NCBI RefSeq assembly: GCF_003863355.1
Contig: NZ_QQWG01000003.1
Location: 310,001 to 374,000, forward strand
Source of the DNA: Ancylomarina euxina
Lineage (GTDB): Bacteria; Bacteroidota; Bacteroidia; Bacteroidales; Marinifilaceae
Reading direction: 5' to 3'
DNA length: 64,000 nucleotides
Shown: positions 53,445 to 61,496 of the stretch, piece after piece
Position numbering within the stretch: the stretch's first letter is position 1
Layout of the letters: every line of letters begins with the position of its first letter
The notes under the pieces: model-generated
Told to the model about the DNA's origin: nothing
Database searches by the model: none
Seen by the model: the letters and a program-made list of their open reading frames with translations, nothing else
Position numbers and translations under genes: made by a program

Positions 53445-55814
53445 TTAATTTAGATTTTGCTTAGGGAATGTTATGATGAATTCACAGCCTTGTTCAAGTT
53501 CGCTTTCAACCCATATTTCTCCTTGATGCTTATCCACAAATTCTTTACAAATAAGTAAACCCAAACCTGTACCCTTCTCATCTTTGGTTCCAACTGTTTG
53601 AACCTTGGTATCTATTCGGAATAGTTTGGCAATATTATCAGCACTCATGCCAACACCAGTATCTTTTATAGACAGTTTAATGTCAGTTGGACGGTCTTCT
53701 GCATGAATACTAATCGTACCATTTTCAGGCGTGAATTTGATTGCATTAGAAATCAAGTTTCTGAGAAGGCTGGTTAGCATATTGTCATCTGCAAAAATCT
53801 TCATATTCGAGCAATCAGGACTCTGCAATTCTATCTTCTTTTGACTAGCTTGATAGGACGCAAAGGAAATGGAATCTTGAATAATATCTTGAAGATTGAG
53901 TTGTTCAGGATGATAAGGGATTTGATCAGACTGACTCATAGCCCATTCCAGCATCTTTTCTAAAAGATTAAAGTTTAATCTTGCTGAATGTTGAATATCT
54001 TTGATTAGCTCTAGTTTTGTTGCGTCGTCGAATTCATTGTAACTGGTACACAGTATGTTTGAGAATCCAATAATGGCATTGAATGGATTTTTTAAATCGT
54101 GGGCGATAATAGAAAGAAACTTATCCTTAGTTAGATTTGCTTCTTGTAATTTATCAGCAGTGATATTAAGTTCAGTTAGAGTTTTTTTGAGTTCTGTTGT
54201 GTCATAACCAACACCAATTGTCAAATTTGAAGGTGTTGTAAACCCAGCCCAAAATTGGTTCCTCTCTTCTTGATTCTTATTGGTGATTGTGAATTCATTA
54301 AACTGACCACTTGGTTTAGAGAGATGACCTTTAACGTAATTATATTCCTCTTTGTTTTGTATAAGCTTTTTAAAAGGATTATCCATGGTCTTAACTTCAT
54401 CCAATGAATAACCTGTTGCTCGTTCGCATTCTTTATTCCATAGGGCAATTTCACCTTCTTTGCCTAATCCAAATATCATGATAGGCGCTATTTCGAAAAG
54501 GGATTTGAATTGTAGCTCACTCTTCTTGAGTTCTTCATCTGCAATAAGTTTATTCTCTATGATTTTATTGGTTGCGTCTGCAATTATCTGGAATTCAGAG
54601 TAGTTAAGTTTTGTTTTGTCAATATTAGAATTTGACTGGATTGCTTTCTTTAGTAAGCCAATAAAGGTTGCTGTATTCTTTTTGGTTTTATGAGTTACAT
54701 ATCTGAATATCAGAAGTAAGATTAAATGGATAAGGATGATAAGTATTAATATGTTTGTTGCCTTTTTTATTTGAGCATTTTGCATGTGTTGAATACTTCT
54801 GTTGATATCTGTTTCAATAAGTGACAGATCAAACCAAGCTCCAATAACCCAATTCCATTCTGGGTATGCCTTTACATATGAGATGTTTTTATCAATTTGA
54901 TTATTGTCTTCATTAAGCCAGTCAAAATTAATGAATCCGCCCTCAGGCATTTTTGATGCTTCAATTTCAGCTTTAATTATTTCAAAGCCTTTAGCATCCT
55001 TTAATTTAAGAATATTATCACCATTACTGTAGTGTTTCGTGTTTGAGAGAACTACATTTCCATCAGTATCGTTAATGAAGATCTGTTGATTAACACCATA
55101 CTTTATGTTCTTGATGTATTGAATTGCCTCTTTTTTAATGTCTCCTTCAATGTCAGGAATGTATTCGCCTGTACCAATAATAATATTGAGCGGTTTGAAT
55201 AAACGAACATAAATAACTGATGGGGAAGTGAATGACTTATCAGTCGTTAAGCTTGTTGATTTTTCGCGAATAAAACCTTTCCCATATTTAAGTGCAATAT
55301 TTACTTCTTCTTGAACAATTAATTTTTCTGGTGAATCTTTAAGTTTTAAGAAATTAGTGCCTTCAAATTCAGGATGTGCGGGGTATAGGATTTCTTCACC
55401 ATCTGTTTTTAGGATAAAGTAGTCACCTCTAATCTCTTCTGATCTTAATGGACGTAGTGCTTCTTTAATGATTTGTGTGATAGCTAATTTGCTGTAGTTG
55501 TTCTTGTGTTTTGTGTATATGTTTTCAGCTAAAACATAAGCCTGATCAACTCGATATGTTAAGTATTCGTTAATTTTATTGATCCTAATGTCTCGGCTAA
55601 TGTTTATGTGCTCAATTACTTGATTAACTTCGTGTTTAATTAATTGGTTTTGAGCTTCGATATGGGCTTGTTTACTCTCCTTACTTTGCTTTTCGAAAGT
55701 TTTGTATTCGAAATAAAGAAAGAGACTACTCGTGACAATTGCCGATAAAGCAAAGAATACAACAATGTACAAGAGAAAGGTTTGTGGGATAGATAGGGAT
55801 CTTCGTTCAGGCAT
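53445..55814 (-). CDS. Cache-PAS sensor histidine kinase
   Basis: The 789-residue protein has a first helix (about 13-35) and a large periplasmic double-Cache sensor (about 45-340; GDYFILKTDGEEILYPAHPE and NQQIFINDTDGNVVLSN mark its two halves). A second helix comes next (about 352-375), then a PAS domain (about 430-545). HisKA has His near 572 in LSIIAHDLKNPFNAI, and HATPase has GTGLGLLICKEFVDKHQGE. It senses a small extracellular ligand and has no receiver or cognate regulator beside it. It faces the gluzincin gene. Confidence 0.92.
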   Translation of the reverse strand: MPERRSLSIPQTFLLYIVVFFALSAIVTSSLFLYFEYKTFEKQSKESKQAHIEAQNQLIKHEVNQVIEHINISRDIRINKINEYLTYRVDQAYVLAENIYTKHKNNYSKLAITQIIKEALRPLRSEEIRGDYFILKTDGEEILYPAHPEFEGTNFLKLKDSPEKLIVQEEVNIALKYGKGFIREKSTSLTTDKSFTSPSVIYVRLFKPLNIIIGTGEYIPDIEGDIKKEAIQYIKNIKYGVNQQIFINDTDGNVVLSNTKHYSNGDNILKLKDAKGFEIIKAEIEASKMPEGGFINFDWLNEDNNQIDKNISYVKAYPEWNWVIGAWFDLSLIETDINRSIQHMQNAQIKKATNILILIILIHLILLLIFRYVTHKTKKNTATFIGLLKKAIQSNSNIDKTKLNYSEFQIIADATNKIIENKLIADEELKKSELQFKSLFEIAPIMIFGLGKEGEIALWNKECERATGYSLDEVKTMDNPFKKLIQNKEEYNYVKGHLSKPSGQFNEFTITNKNQEERNQFWAGFTTPSNLTIGVGYDTTELKKTLTELNITADKLQEANLTKDKFLSIIAHDLKNPFNAIIGFSNILCTSYNEFDDATKLELIKDIQHSARLNFNLLEKMLEWAMSQSDQIPYHPEQLNLQDIIQDSISFASYQASQKKIELQSPDCSNMKIFADDNMLTSLLRNLISNAIKFTPENGTISIHAEDRPTDIKLSIKDTGVGMSADNIAKLFRIDTKVQTVGTKDEKGTGLGLLICKEFVDKHQGEIWVESELEQGCEFIITFPKQNLN

Positions 55815-56056
55815 AGGTGGTAGTCATGTTTTTATTTGATCAGGTCCTAAAATACAAATAATATTGGCGTAATTTTTGTTTATTTTTTAAAAATAATCAC
55901 TGTAAATAAGCATGTTTATCAGATGTTTTCTTATGTCTACACTTTAGAGATTTACTATTTCTTAGCTCGTTTATTATGTAGTTCGTAATTCTTAAAAGGA
56001 GATAAGAAATTTTTGTCCTGATTTTTCATAAATTTGATGAAATTAAATTCCTAACT

Positions 56057-56503
56057 ATGAATGCAACAAATTTTGAATTGAGTTTTAATGACTGCAGGCC
56101 TTTTTCTTCAATAAAAAGGAAGGCTCTTTACTTAGTGGGAATCATTGAAATACTTGTGGGTTCAGTCGGGATCTTTCTTGTAGAATATCCTATGTCTCGA
56201 TTTTATATAATTTTGCTTGCTAGTGGTATTTTGAGTTTCCTTATAGCTGCTTATGGTAGGAATATTATTAAAGAATCTAATTCTATTTGTATTAATCCTC
56301 AAAACATTACCTTTAAAAATGTCTCACAACGAACTAAAAATCTAGCAGTTGATAATCTGTGTGATCTTATTATAGAGCAAGATAAAGTTGAGTTTGTCAC
56401 TAAAGATCAAAAATACAACCTTTACGATTTTTCAATCTTTACACAAGATCAAAAGAAAGCTCTATATCGTATTTTGACTGACTTGAAAGAAAACTTAGGC
56501 TAA
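56057..56503 (+). CDS. Two-helix membrane protein with PH-like C-terminal domain
   Basis: The 148-residue protein has a polar N-terminus and two helices (about 24-43, 48-68). Strands (ICINPQNITFKNVSQRTKNL, LIIEQDKVEFVTKDQKYNLY) and a final helix follow. Its plan is the same as the protein encoded near 44.2 kb, although sequence identity by eye is low. A bacterial PH-like fold is inferred; the function is unknown. The next gene, 72 nt downstream, is on the same strand. Confidence 0.6.
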   Translation: MNATNFELSFNDCRPFSSIKRKALYLVGIIEILVGSVGIFLVEYPMSRFYIILLASGILSFLIAAYGRNIIKESNSICINPQNITFKNVSQRTKNLAVDNLCDLIIEQDKVEFVTKDQKYNLYDFSIFTQDQKKALYRILTDLKENLG

Positions 56504-56575
56504 ATTGTATGTGAGAAAAGAGAGAATGAATGTGTCTTTCTTTTTTTATTATTTCTAATACCAAATGAATTCATA

Positions 56576-57388
56576 ATGAGACCGATTTATCTAATTACAT
56601 TACTAGCCTCCATTGCGTTGAGTTCTTGCAATGGGCCTAAATCGAATGAACGCAAAATTATTTTGGGTGATACCATTCGAACAGCAAGTGGTTTGCAATA
56701 CTACTACGAAAAAATGGGTAAGGGTAGAAAAGTTGAGGCTGGATGTGAAATGGCGACCTATCTTAGTTTAAAAGTTGGCGATGATGTCGTTTGGACCAGT
56801 GCTGATCAGCCAGATTCTTTATTTACTTATGTCGCAGGCTATACCAGATTGATCAGAGGGTTTACAGAGATGAGCATGTTACTTAGAGAAGGTGATGAGG
56901 TGATTGCGATTCTTCCAGACTCCTTAGCTTATGGAGCTAAAGGTGCTGGAGATATTATTCCACCGCATGCAACGTTGGTTTACGACAAGTTTATAGTTGT
57001 AAGAGTTGATGAGGCCAAAGGTGTAATGGCTGATACGCTGCTTAAAGCAATCGAAATTGGTGGCGAAAAAGCTGTTTGGGAGAAATACAAAGAAATAACA
57101 GAAACGGCAGATTCTAATAAATACCACAGCGGGCAAGATCATCTTTATCGTCTGTGGGATAAGTTGAGTAAAGCCGATCAGCACAAGAAAGCAGCTGAAG
57201 TGGCAGCATGCTTTGCCGGTGCCACAAATGACAATAAGCTTTGGTATAAAATGGTGCTTTCCCTGGAAAAGTTAGGGGAATTAAAAGAAGCGAAAGAGAA
57301 TTTGGAGGTGCTTATTGGTAAAGAGCCAAATAATAAGGAAATGGCTGATAAACTGATTGAATTGAAAGGGAAACTTGCTGAAATGTAA
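56576..57388 (+). CDS. FKBP-like lipoprotein with helical C-terminal extension
   Basis: The 270-residue protein has a lipoprotein signal (ALSSC, Cys18). An FKBP fold (about 30-150) is recognised by TASGLQYYYEKMGKGRKVEA, LAYGAKGAGDIIPPHATLVY and RLIRGFTEM. The active-site strand that reads VHYxGxxxDGxxFDSS in working FKBPs is here ATYLSLKVGDDVVW with no FDSS, and the usual Trp is Phe. The C-terminal 110 residues are helical and TPR-like. A non-catalytic or altered binding role is likely. This is the third FKBP in the window and differs clearly from the other two. Confidence 0.8.
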   Translation: MRPIYLITLLASIALSSCNGPKSNERKIILGDTIRTASGLQYYYEKMGKGRKVEAGCEMATYLSLKVGDDVVWTSADQPDSLFTYVAGYTRLIRGFTEMSMLLREGDEVIAILPDSLAYGAKGAGDIIPPHATLVYDKFIVVRVDEAKGVMADTLLKAIEIGGEKAVWEKYKEITETADSNKYHSGQDHLYRLWDKLSKADQHKKAAEVAACFAGATNDNKLWYKMVLSLEKLGELKEAKENLEVLIGKEPNNKEMADKLIELKGKLAEM

Positions 57389-57437
57389 GGTTTGTTACAA
57401 AGAATTTAAAACTCTAAACTTAAGAATCAAATCAATT

Positions 57438-57683
57438 ATGGAAGAAGGTAAAGAAATAATCGTAATATATAAAGGTAATCCTGTGAACTCCGAAATTATA
57501 AAGGATATTTTAAACGATAATGGAATTATTGCCACAATGAGTAATCAGTTGATGGGAAGTATTGCTCCTTGGTATGTTTCTGGGGGAGGTATTGATCCTG
57601 TGGGCGTTGAAATTTTTGCTCGTGATAAAGAAAAAGCACTTGCTTTAATTGATGCCTTTAATAAAAGTATACCTGAAGAATAG
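57438..57683 (+). CDS. DUF2007-like small protein
   Basis: The 81-residue protein resembles the DUF2007 'putative signal transducing' family: IIVIYKGNPVNSEIIKDIL, then an APWYVSGGGIDPVGVEIFA segment and KALALIDAF. The ferredoxin-like fold of this family has no settled role. I chose the ATG giving MEEGKEIIVI. A start 21 codons upstream would overlap the preceding FKBP-like gene by 14 nt. It follows that gene by 49 nt and is closed by a terminator. Confidence 0.75.
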   Translation: MEEGKEIIVIYKGNPVNSEIIKDILNDNGIIATMSNQLMGSIAPWYVSGGGIDPVGVEIFARDKEKALALIDAFNKSIPEE

Positions 57684-57699
57684 ATACTAAGGATAAAGG

Positions 57700-57732
57700 A
57701 AAGCTGTGGTCGTACGATTACAGCTTTTTTTA
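57700..57732 (+). terminator. Terminator after the DUF2007-like gene
   Basis: AAAGCTGT pairs with ACAGCTTT, with an inner palindrome TCGTACGA in the loop. Seven T follow. Confidence 0.82.
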
Positions 57733-57808
57733 GTCCGTAGACATGGTACATGCTAGCAATGTGAGAGTTCTTGTATATGTCGATTTTATTGGAAGTGCTA
57801 GCCATTGG

Positions 57809-57889
57809 CAAGGATCTTATGGGTGACCTCTTTTATCATGAGGTTTAAACCCCTTAAAGATAATCAACCATAAGCTTGACAAATCCTTG
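57809..57889. other. Foldable element with a three-way-junction-like pairing pattern
   Basis: CTTATGGGTGA (57816-57826) pairs with TCAACCATAAG (57864-57874) with one mismatch. Inside are two adjacent perfect hairpins: ACCTC/GAGGT and TTTAA/TTAAA with loop ACCCC. Outside, CAAGGAT can pair with ATCCTTG, or the right part can instead form GACAA/TTGTC. It could be a structured RNA, a protein-binding site or a remnant of a mobile element. No coding frame crosses it convincingly. Confidence 0.35.
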
Positions 57890-57952
57890 TCGATGCTTTA
57901 TACCCCAAGCTGTAAACCTTAAAAAGGGATTCCTGGAATTACATGTTTTTAA

Positions 57953-57967
57953 TCCGCCTCAGGCGGA
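57953..57967. repeat. GC-rich palindrome
   Basis: TCCGCCT-C-AGGCGGA is a perfect 7-bp inverted repeat around one base. It stands out in this AT-rich region and resembles short repetitive palindromes found between Bacteroidota genes. It has no T-run, so it is not a terminator. Confidence 0.6.
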
Positions 57968-58228
57968 CTCATAATGGATCGATGCCCACACTATGAGATA
58001 ATGCGTCAGAAATGCAGTCTTATTTGGGAATATTGTGTCAAGTTATTAATCCCTTTTAGATTCAAAAAAAGTCATTCAGAGCAAAATTGGATATGTTTAT
58101 ATTGTTTTTTTAAGAATGAAATTAAACATCAATGATGAAACCAAAATAAAAAGCAGTTCGTGGTTGTTAACATAAATATCAGCTATTAGTTGTGTATTTA
58201 TATTCAATAAGACATCCTATTGCTTGTT

Positions 58229-58272
58229 CGAAGGAATACCGAAGGAAACCCGAACGAGGACCGAAGGAATAA
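58229..58272 (+). repeat. 11-bp tandem repeat, four imperfect units
   Basis: The contiguous units are CGAAGGAATAC, CGAAGGAAACC, CGAACGAGGAC and CGAAGGAATAA. They are purine-rich and richer in GC than the surroundings. They lie about 95-138 bases upstream of the candidate promoter of the next gene. Confidence 0.8.
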
Positions 58273-58366
58273 CTTAGTCATTGTGGACGTTTTATTGTTC
58301 ATTTTAAATACGCAAAATCATATTTCTTTTCCAATCCCTTCATATCGTCAATACAAATTTACACTT

Positions 58367-58397
58367 GACATTAAAATAAAAATGACAGAACTTTGTC
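58367..58397 (+). promoter_or_regulatory. Candidate promoter of the first gene of the collar/adhesin locus
   Basis: TTG, a 20-nt spacer and GAACTTTG (7 of 8 to TAnnTTTG) make a good match. The -7 element overlaps an inverted repeat AATGACA...GTCATT, a possible operator. A start near 58404 gives an 84-nt leader. Confidence 0.4.
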
Positions 58398-58487
58398 ATT
58401 CAAATAGATGTCTTTGTGTTAATATATGATTCATTTATGGAAACCGAACTAGTTTTAGTTCTATTGTTTACTTAAAATTTAAATATC

Positions 58488-59057
58488 ATGGCTGTAGTTA
58501 AGAACAATTTGGTTGTAGATGGTTTAAGTGGAAAATTAGGTAAGAATATAGTTTTCAGACAACGCAATGGTAAAACTATTGTTAGCACCAGTCCTGTGTT
58601 TTCGAATACAAAGACAGAAAAACAGGAAAATCATCGTAAGCGGTTTACAAAAGCCGTTCGTTATGCTCAGGTACAAATGGCCGATCCTGTGTTTGGTGAA
58701 AAATATCGCCTGGCGGCAAAAGCGAGAGGTTTAATGACACCAAACAATTTAGCCATTCAGGATTACCTTCGACCACCTGTTATCGAAAATCTTGAAGTTA
58801 AGGGGTATCATGGTGAAATAGGTGATGAAATTATAGTAGAAGCCTTTGATGACCTTGAAGTTGAGAAGGTGGCTGTCGAGATCTATCATGGCGATGGCAG
58901 TCTGGTCGAAAAAGGATTGGCTTGTAAAAATGGCAATGAGTTTGAGTGGCACTATGCCTCGACTGTAGCCAACAGTGAATTCAGTGGTGATAGAATTCTT
59001 GTTAAAGCATTTGATCATCCAGGAAATGAAACCTATATGGAAATCGTCCTTTCATAG
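58488..59057 (+). CDS. Protein of unknown family (DUF6266-like N-terminal pattern)
   Basis: The 189-residue protein has no signal peptide and no membrane helix. The N-terminal half is basic and begins VVDGLSGKLGKNIVFRQRNG, then SNTKTEKQENHRKRF. This 'G.SGK.G..V.R....K......P..S..RTEKQ...R..F' rhythm recalls DUF6266-type proteins of Bacteroidota. The C-terminal half is acidic with beta strands like a small Ig-like domain (VEIYHGDGSLVEKG, DRILVKAFDHPGNE). Function unknown. It opens the locus with the tail-collar, binding-protein and giant repeat-protein genes and has its own promoter. Confidence 0.65.
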   Translation: MAVVKNNLVVDGLSGKLGKNIVFRQRNGKTIVSTSPVFSNTKTEKQENHRKRFTKAVRYAQVQMADPVFGEKYRLAAKARGLMTPNNLAIQDYLRPPVIENLEVKGYHGEIGDEIIVEAFDDLEVEKVAVEIYHGDGSLVEKGLACKNGNEFEWHYASTVANSEFSGDRILVKAFDHPGNETYMEIVLS

Positions 59058-59626
59058 AATTGAACCATCTACATCTATTTATCTTTAAAGAAGATCTGGC
59101 AAGTATTTTTATTTGTTAGATCCTCTTTAAATGAATCTGGCAAGGGATTGTTTTATAACTATCCCGCAAATTGTGCAGATGATCGCAGAAAAAGAGTTTG
59201 GTCTTAACTTTAAGCATTAGAGCCAATGAGAAAATCTCTATTACAGCCAATTTGAAATGATATTTTCGTGTATTACCTGTCGTCTCAAATCAGGTAAAAC
59301 TACTCATGGATTTATAATGGGGAGTTGTTGTTGTTATGGTTAATTAGTTGTGGTTTTTGAGTTAGGTAAATAAGACGCCATGTTAAGTATATGTTGAGGC
59401 CACTAGCTTAGTATTTATTTGTTATTGTGAAGGATGGTGATTTTTGTATGTTTGCATTCATGGTTGATAAATATATTTTGATCAACACTTGGAGTTTGTT
59501 TGTGGAAAATGTAAATTTATATTTGTTAAAGAGAAGTTGGGTGTTAAGATTGCTCTTGTTTGATGTGGGTTGTGAATTTGTAATTTTTTATTTTCAATAA
59601 TCATTTTAACAATTAAAATCTTAATT
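59058..59626. other. Long intergenic stretch before the tail-collar gene
   Basis: There is no convincing gene. Near the left end AAAGAAGATCT can pair with AGATCCTCTTT around a 20-nt loop (59087-59128), a weak terminator candidate. The direct repeat ATCTGGCAAG occurs at 59093 and 59134. At the right end is the promoter listed separately. The GT-rich middle shows nothing recognisable. Confidence 0.5.
59550..59580 (+). promoter_or_regulatory. Candidate promoter of the tail-collar gene
   Basis: TTG, a 20-nt spacer and TGAATTTG (7 of 8 to TAnnTTTG) are seen. A start near 59587 gives a leader of about 40 nt. The spacer length is identical to that of the promoter in front of the preceding gene. Confidence 0.42.
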
Positions 59627-60214
59627 ATGGAAGCATTTATTGCATTTATTGGATTGTGGCCCGTTAGTTGGGCGCCAAAGTATTGGTCTTTTTGTTGGGG
59701 ACAGTTAATTTCCCTAAGCCAAAACCCTTCACTTTATTCATTAATAGGTGTGAATTATGGTGGTGATGGACGAAATAACTTTGGTTTACCTGATTTCAGA
59801 GGTAGAGTTCCTGTTGGAGCAGGAGTAGGGCCAGGACTTGCATCGTATCAACTTGGTATGAAGTACGGTTTTGAAAGAATAGTTCTAAATGAAGCTCAAA
59901 TGCCAAGTCATAACCATCAGGCTACTATTGATGGTTTAGAAATACAATTTATGGCTAGCACTTTGGCTGGAACAGAAAGTACTCCAGGTGCAAATAATGC
60001 AACAACTATAGGAGCAACAAAAAAGGCAATGGGAGCTGGTGATATGCTTTACAATACAGAAAACCCAACTGTAGCTCTTAATGGAGTTTCAATTGAAGGA
60101 GGGGATATTCTAATCTCAAATTCAGGCGATGACCAGTATGTTGAGAATCGTCAGCCTTTTAATACTGTTAATTATATTATTTGCATGGATGGTGTTTATC
60201 CTCAGCGTCAATAG
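59627..60214 (+). CDS. Phage tail-collar domain protein (microcystin-dependent-protein-like)
   Basis: The 195-residue protein opens with the tail-collar signature: GLWPVSWAPKYWSFCWGQLI, SLSQNPSLYSLIGVNYGGDG, NNFGLPDFRGRVPVGAGVGP. It continues with LNEAQMPSHNH and closes with QPFNTVNYIICMDGVYP. This is the layout of MdpA/B-type proteins, widespread chromosomal relatives of phage short-tail-fibre collars that are usually found without the rest of a phage. In phage, the collar domain trimerises the fibre. There is no signal peptide. It is followed by a hairpin and the binding-protein gene, and is likely co-transcribed with the giant adhesin. Confidence 0.88.
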   Translation: MEAFIAFIGLWPVSWAPKYWSFCWGQLISLSQNPSLYSLIGVNYGGDGRNNFGLPDFRGRVPVGAGVGPGLASYQLGMKYGFERIVLNEAQMPSHNHQATIDGLEIQFMASTLAGTESTPGANNATTIGATKKAMGAGDMLYNTENPTVALNGVSIEGGDILISNSGDDQYVENRQPFNTVNYIICMDGVYPQRQ

Positions 60215-60224
60215 TTAATTATAT

Positions 60225-60280
60225 AGAGTGTCTGTTGAGTAGTGTTTCTGTTTTAGAAAACTCAGCTTTACAGACCCTCT
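60225..60280 (+). other. Long imperfect hairpin between the collar and binding-protein genes
   Basis: AGAG-T-GTCTGT-TGAGT on the left pairs with ACTCA-GCTTT-ACAGAC-C-CTCT on the right. No long T-run follows, only ATTTAT. It may attenuate or process the transcript, so that the collar gene is expressed more than the genes behind it. Confidence 0.45.
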
Positions 60281-60289
60281 ATTTATCAT

Positions 60290-61456
60290 ATGTATATGAA
60301 TCAAAATATTAAAATAGGATTTCTTGCACCATACTCTTCAATTTATCCTGACATGGTACCTAGTTTAGTTAGTGGATTTTATTCTGCTATTCCAGAAAAA
60401 CACCATCAACTTTTTCAAATATTTCCTGAATATGTCGGTCAGGGGGGAGAAAAAACAACTACAGAAGCCGTAAATAAATTGTTGAATTTTAATAGGGTCG
60501 ATATTGTTTCGGGCTTTATTAGTTATAAAGTTTTACCATCTGTGATACCGAGTATTGAAAACAGGCAAAAACTTGGATTATTTTTTGATGTAGGAGAGTA
60601 TATTCCTTATACGCATCATATATCCGATAGCGTTTTTAATAATAGTTTTCAAATGTGGCAGTCGCAGTTTTCTTTAGGTTATTGGGCTCATAAAAAATTT
60701 GGAGAAAGAGGAGCTGTTATTATGCCAATTTACGATGGAGGATACCATCTGCAATCAGCCTTTAGACAAGGAGCTATAATGGCTGGAGCTTCGAATATGG
60801 ATATGTATATTCTGAAATATCAGCCTGGAGCCTCTCAGTTAAAGGGTCAGATAGAAGGCTTGTTTGATGAAATAAAGAAAATGCAACCAACCTATATTCA
60901 TTCTCTATTTTGTGGTAGCGAAGCTTTGGAGTTCTACGATGAATATTGTAAATCAGGATTAAATAATAAAATTCCACTTGTAGTAAGTGCACACATGTCG
61001 TCCGATGATATTTTAAATCAAGTAAGCGGTCTTGATTTAGATTTATATTCTGCATCTATGTGGAATTATCACTCAAAAGATAAAGCCAATATGGAATTCA
61101 AACAAAAGGTGAATCAATTTGCTGGTCAAAAGCCCGATTTTTACACCCTTTTAGGCTACGAGACAGGTTTGGCTTTCGAACGATTAATCCCAGAATTCCA
61201 TAGAAAGGATTGGGCAGAAATTAAAAAACGACTTAAAACAGAAACTATTGAGGGACCAAGGGGCAAACGCTCTTTCTTCCTGAATTCAGAATGTGCCACT
61301 CCGATAATCGATATTGAAAAAATTGGTTTTGCAAATAATCAAGTAACAAAAATTGTTATTGATCAGGGCAGAGCTTTGGAGTATAGTAGCGGAGCTTACG
61401 AGAAAATTCATAAGGAGAATGTTAGTGGATGGCAAAATCCCTATTTATGCGTTTAA
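60290..61456 (+). CDS. Type I periplasmic-binding-protein-like protein without signal peptide
   Basis: The 388-residue protein has the fold of branched-chain amino-acid/amide-type substrate-binding proteins. It begins IKIGFLAPYSSIYPDMVPSL and continues with VDIVSGFISYKVLPSVIPSI, YDGGYHLQSAFRQGAIMAGA and IEGPRGKRSFFLNSECAT. The mature fold begins within the first six residues, so there is no room for a signal peptide or lipobox. No permease or ATPase gene is nearby. A cytoplasmic ligand sensor or a cargo exported by another route is possible. It lies between the collar gene (76 nt) and the giant repeat gene (40 nt). Confidence 0.82.
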   Translation: MYMNQNIKIGFLAPYSSIYPDMVPSLVSGFYSAIPEKHHQLFQIFPEYVGQGGEKTTTEAVNKLLNFNRVDIVSGFISYKVLPSVIPSIENRQKLGLFFDVGEYIPYTHHISDSVFNNSFQMWQSQFSLGYWAHKKFGERGAVIMPIYDGGYHLQSAFRQGAIMAGASNMDMYILKYQPGASQLKGQIEGLFDEIKKMQPTYIHSLFCGSEALEFYDEYCKSGLNNKIPLVVSAHMSSDDILNQVSGLDLDLYSASMWNYHSKDKANMEFKQKVNQFAGQKPDFYTLLGYETGLAFERLIPEFHRKDWAEIKKRLKTETIEGPRGKRSFFLNSECATPIIDIEKIGFANNQVTKIVIDQGRALEYSSGAYEKIHKENVSGWQNPYLCV

Positions 61457-61496
61457 TCAAATTTGAATTGCTGTAACATATTAAAAAAATAGCATC

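Larger units (their letters stand above)
57733..58487. other. Long non-coding boundary region
   Basis: About 750 bases have no convincing gene. They hold a foldable element (57809-57889), a GC-rich palindrome (57953-57967), an 11-bp tandem repeat (58229-58272) and a promoter near the right end, each listed separately. The region marks the change from ordinary chromosome to the collar/adhesin locus. No integrase, transposase or tRNA is seen that would explain an insertion. Confidence 0.6.

Noticed and set aside
58220-58429. 69-codon open frame with a TTG start over the 11-bp repeat
   Set aside because: Its composition follows the tandem repeat. It has no ribosome-binding context and its 3' part overlaps the candidate promoter of the next gene.
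59627-60214. Prophage, suggested by the tail-collar gene
   Set aside because: No terminase, portal, capsid, tape-measure, lysis or integrase gene occurs on either side. Mdp-like collar proteins are commonly chromosomal.
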